A DNA stretch of 33,213 bases, from the NCBI GenBank assembly GCA_026390445.1, contig JAPLFX010000203.1, forward strand, positions 1 through 33,213, written 5' to 3'. The translations under genes and the position numbers were made by a program. The notes beneath the pieces are model-generated. The model was not told the DNA's origin. It did not search any database and saw only the letters and a list, made by a program, of their open reading frames with translations. Shown here one piece after another: positions 31,758 to 33,213 of the stretch. The stretch is from Pseudomonadota bacterium (GTDB lineage Bacteria > Bdellovibrionota_B > Oligoflexia > Oligoflexales > CAIYRB01). Each line of letters starts with the position of its first letter. Position 1 is the first letter of the stretch.

Positions 31758-32456
31758 ATGAGCACTCATAAGACCGTCCTGGTCACAGGCGCAAACCGTG
31801 GTATCGGCCTGGGTTTAACCCTCAAATTCCTGCAAGGCGGGTGGCACGTCATCGCTACGGCACGCAATCCCGATGGCGCTCGCGAGCTATGGGAATTGGA
31901 GCACGGCTACCCTGGTAAATGCCGGGTCCTCTCTCTCGATGTCAGCCACGGCGCGTCGATGGACCATCTAGCCACGGAGCTAAAGGGTCAGAGGATCGAT
32001 ATGCTGATCAACAATGCAGGAATGATCGAAGACCGTGACGCCGCCTTCCCGGCGCACTCGGCTGTGACCTTGGCTAAGACCCTAGCCGTCAACACCGTCG
32101 CGCCCTTCCATGTGACCCAGGTGCTTCTACCCAATCTCCAGCTGGCGCCGGCCCCGGTGGTCGCCACCATCAGCAGCATCATGGGGTCGATTGAGTCCAC
32201 CACCTCCGGTGGCTATTACGCGTATCGCATGTCCAAGGCCGCAGTGAACGCCTTTGTTAAGACCTTGGCCGCCGAGTATCCGAAGGTAACGGTGCTGGCC
32301 CTTCATCCGGGCTGGGTGCAGACCGATATGGGTGGGGCTGGTGCATCGATCTCGGTGGATGAGTCGACGAATGGACTTCACCATGTTTTGTCGGCGGCCA
32401 CCATTGGTCAGAGCGGCAAGTTTTTGGACTACCGGGGTAAACAACTGCCGTGGTGA
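31758..32456 (+). CDS. short-chain dehydrogenase/reductase, C-factor-like
   Basis: A 232-residue Rossmann-fold oxidoreductase. Cofactor loop TGANRGIG at residues 10-17, NNAG at 85-88, Ser140 in ISSIMGS, and the catalytic pair Tyr156/Lys160 in YAYRMSK. The end has HPGWVQTDMGG. This arrangement (with the SSIMGS and P-G-W-V-x-T-D-M-G-G parts) is the C-factor/sniffer-like SDR branch, to which the developmental C-signal gene csgA of myxobacteria also belongs. The substrate is not known. GGGGAG lies 5 bp before the ATG at 31758; an upstream in-frame ATG at 31743 lacks such a site. It is preceded by a 98-bp gap and followed by a hairpin. Confidence 0.9.
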   Translation: MSTHKTVLVTGANRGIGLGLTLKFLQGGWHVIATARNPDGARELWELEHGYPGKCRVLSLDVSHGASMDHLATELKGQRIDMLINNAGMIEDRDAAFPAHSAVTLAKTLAVNTVAPFHVTQVLLPNLQLAPAPVVATISSIMGSIESTTSGGYYAYRMSKAAVNAFVKTLAAEYPKVTVLALHPGWVQTDMGGAGASISVDESTNGLHHVLSAATIGQSGKFLDYRGKQLPW

Positions 32457-32538
32457 GCTGAGCCTGCTGCTAAAGCCATGCGCCCAAGCCGTGGATCTAT
32501 GCCAATTATGAGCAGCGTCATCGGCGCGCAGTGACCAT

Positions 32539-32576
32539 CCTATGTCCGCGGGGTCGTGCCCCGACCTCTCCATAGG
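32539..32576 (+). terminator. nested hairpin after the SDR gene
   Basis: CGGGG (32549-32553) and CCCCG (32559-32563) pair around a 5-nt loop; outside them CCTATG (32539-32544) pairs with CATAGG (32571-32576). It lies between the SDR stop and the nuclease gene and could end transcription, though no T tract follows. Confidence 0.35.
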
Positions 32577-32610
32577 TCGTTACCTAACCACCATCACGGC
32601 GTGCCACCTT

Positions 32611-32628
32611 CCTTCGCATCAACGAAGG
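32611..32628 (+). promoter_or_regulatory. hairpin covering the ribosome site of the nuclease gene
   Basis: CCTTCG (32611-32616) and CGAAGG (32623-32628) pair around 6 bases. The right arm includes most of AAGGGAG, the Shine-Dalgarno region of the ATG at 32637, so the hairpin could hold down translation. Confidence 0.35.
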
Positions 32629-32636
32629 GAGTCTCC

Positions 32637-33213
32637 ATGAGCCGCACCTATGATTTACTGGATCCGAAGAACGATGCGGTATTCAAAATGATGTTGACCC
32701 GGCCTGGTAGTAAACCAGCTCTTATCTGCCTGCTCAACGCGGCGCTACAACCGAAGGTTCCGATTATAGACTTGGAGGTCATCAATCCTAACGTACCTAT
32801 CGAAGTGATCGGCGACAAAGGCACCATTTTGGATATCCATGCCATGCTTGCCGACGGCACTCGGATTGATATCGAAATGCAGATGCGGTCCTATAAATAC
32901 TTGGGACGGCGAGCCGCATACTACGGCGCAAGGATGACCGTGGACTCACTAAAAATGGGCGGCGGTTACGATGCGGTCGCCGACAGCAACGTCCTGTTTT
33001 TTCTTGCAGAAGACCAGTTTCACCACCGTCCAGATGATTTTCATGTATGCTACGCGCTGCGGCAAGTTGATTCTGGAGCCGAGGCGATGCCCCAGCTCAG
33101 GGATCAAATGAAGCTGCATTTTTTCGAGATTCCTAAGGCGGTCAAAAAGCTACGGGCTGGATGTTTTGATGCTAGCAATCCAATCCTCGGATATTGGCTT
33201 GGCTTTTTTAACT
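32637..33213 (+). CDS. Rpn-family PD-(D/E)XK nuclease/transposase-like protein, N-terminal part
   Basis: The frame starts at the ATG at 32637 and is open to the end (192 codons seen). The beginning LLDPKNDAVFKMMLTRPGSK is the family opener (D-x-x-F-K). Then LICLLNAAL, LDIHAMLADGTRIDIEMQ with Asp66 and Glu80-x-Gln82 (the nuclease core), and YLGRRAAYYGARM (R-x-x-Y-Y). Later LHFFEIPKAVKK replaces the usual F-x-E-L-P-K. Rpn proteins (formerly transposase_31) are DNA endonucleases tied to recA-independent recombination and often found in several copies. The gene is complete in all visible parts, with a hairpin at its ribosome site. No terminal repeats or insertion-sequence ends were seen. Confidence 0.88.
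   Translation, partial: MSRTYDLLDPKNDAVFKMMLTRPGSKPALICLLNAALQPKVPIIDLEVINPNVPIEVIGDKGTILDIHAMLADGTRIDIEMQMRSYKYLGRRAAYYGARMTVDSLKMGGGYDAVADSNVLFFLAEDQFHHRPDDFHVCYALRQVDSGAEAMPQLRDQMKLHFFEIPKAVKKLRAGCFDASNPILGYWLGFFN

Noticed and set aside
32457-33213. Insertion sequence around the Rpn gene
   Set aside because: No terminal inverted repeats or target duplication could be seen, and the right end is outside the window.

Overview
This is a GC-rich bacterial chromosome segment with about 29 genes, two of them cut by the window edges. It carries many secreted or lipid-anchored proteins with Gram-negative signals: lipoboxes, outer-membrane barrels ending in aromatic residues, an MlaE-type permease, and a BamB/YfgM pair. 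Several features point towards the former Deltaproteobacteria (Bdellovibrionota/Oligoflexia or Myxococcota-like) rather than an enteric relative. These are the suite of exported hydrolases, a metalloprotease with a Cys/TM/basic tail resembling MYXO-CTERM, a stand-alone MshEN-domain protein with an acidic repeat tail, and FliA (sigma-28)-like promoters in front of non-flagellar genes. This placement is inference, because there is no rRNA or phylogenetic marker analysis behind it.

Layout. 1-2500: the start of an alpha/beta hydrolase (minus strand), a 95-aa orphan protein behind a near-consensus sigma-28 promoter, bolA and rdgB head to head, and a secreted repeat-type protein. 2600-9460: an Ala-rich SH3-like lipoprotein behind two overlapping sigma-28-like promoters, a lone MlaE-type lipid-transport permease, leuS, hemJ (coupled to leuS), and a large protein joining an AsmA-like N-terminus to a GT51 peptidoglycan glycosyltransferase. 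9460-18060: a cluster of exported hydrolases. It holds an S1/P1-type zinc nuclease/phospholipase, an HExxH metalloprotease with a C-terminal membrane tail, a NodB-like deacetylase relative, and a two-gene minus-strand operon of a papain-like lipoprotein protease and a barrel protein. A TatD DNase gene follows. 18080-20730: three minus-strand envelope proteins of unknown role. 20750-26320: a plus-strand glycan/phosphoester cluster with a membrane-anchored unknown, ManC-type guanylyltransferase, GT-C glycosyltransferase and exported PHP-domain enzyme, with tight spacing or overlaps between them. 26370-28470: yfgM-bamB-like operon. 28600-32460: MshEN/repeat protein, an unknown lipoprotein and a short-chain dehydrogenase. 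32637-end: the start of an Rpn-type PD-(D/E)XK nuclease gene.

How the parts may fit: most of the window serves envelope building and export (BamB/YfgM, MlaE, GT51, HemJ for haem, GDP-mannose supply and sugar transfer) or degradation of external macromolecules (nuclease, metalloprotease, cysteine protease, deacetylase relative). The sigma-28-like promoters in front of three such genes suggest that part of this set is expressed with motility. That link is inference from promoter shape. No rRNA, tRNA, CRISPR array, insertion sequence or prophage was seen.
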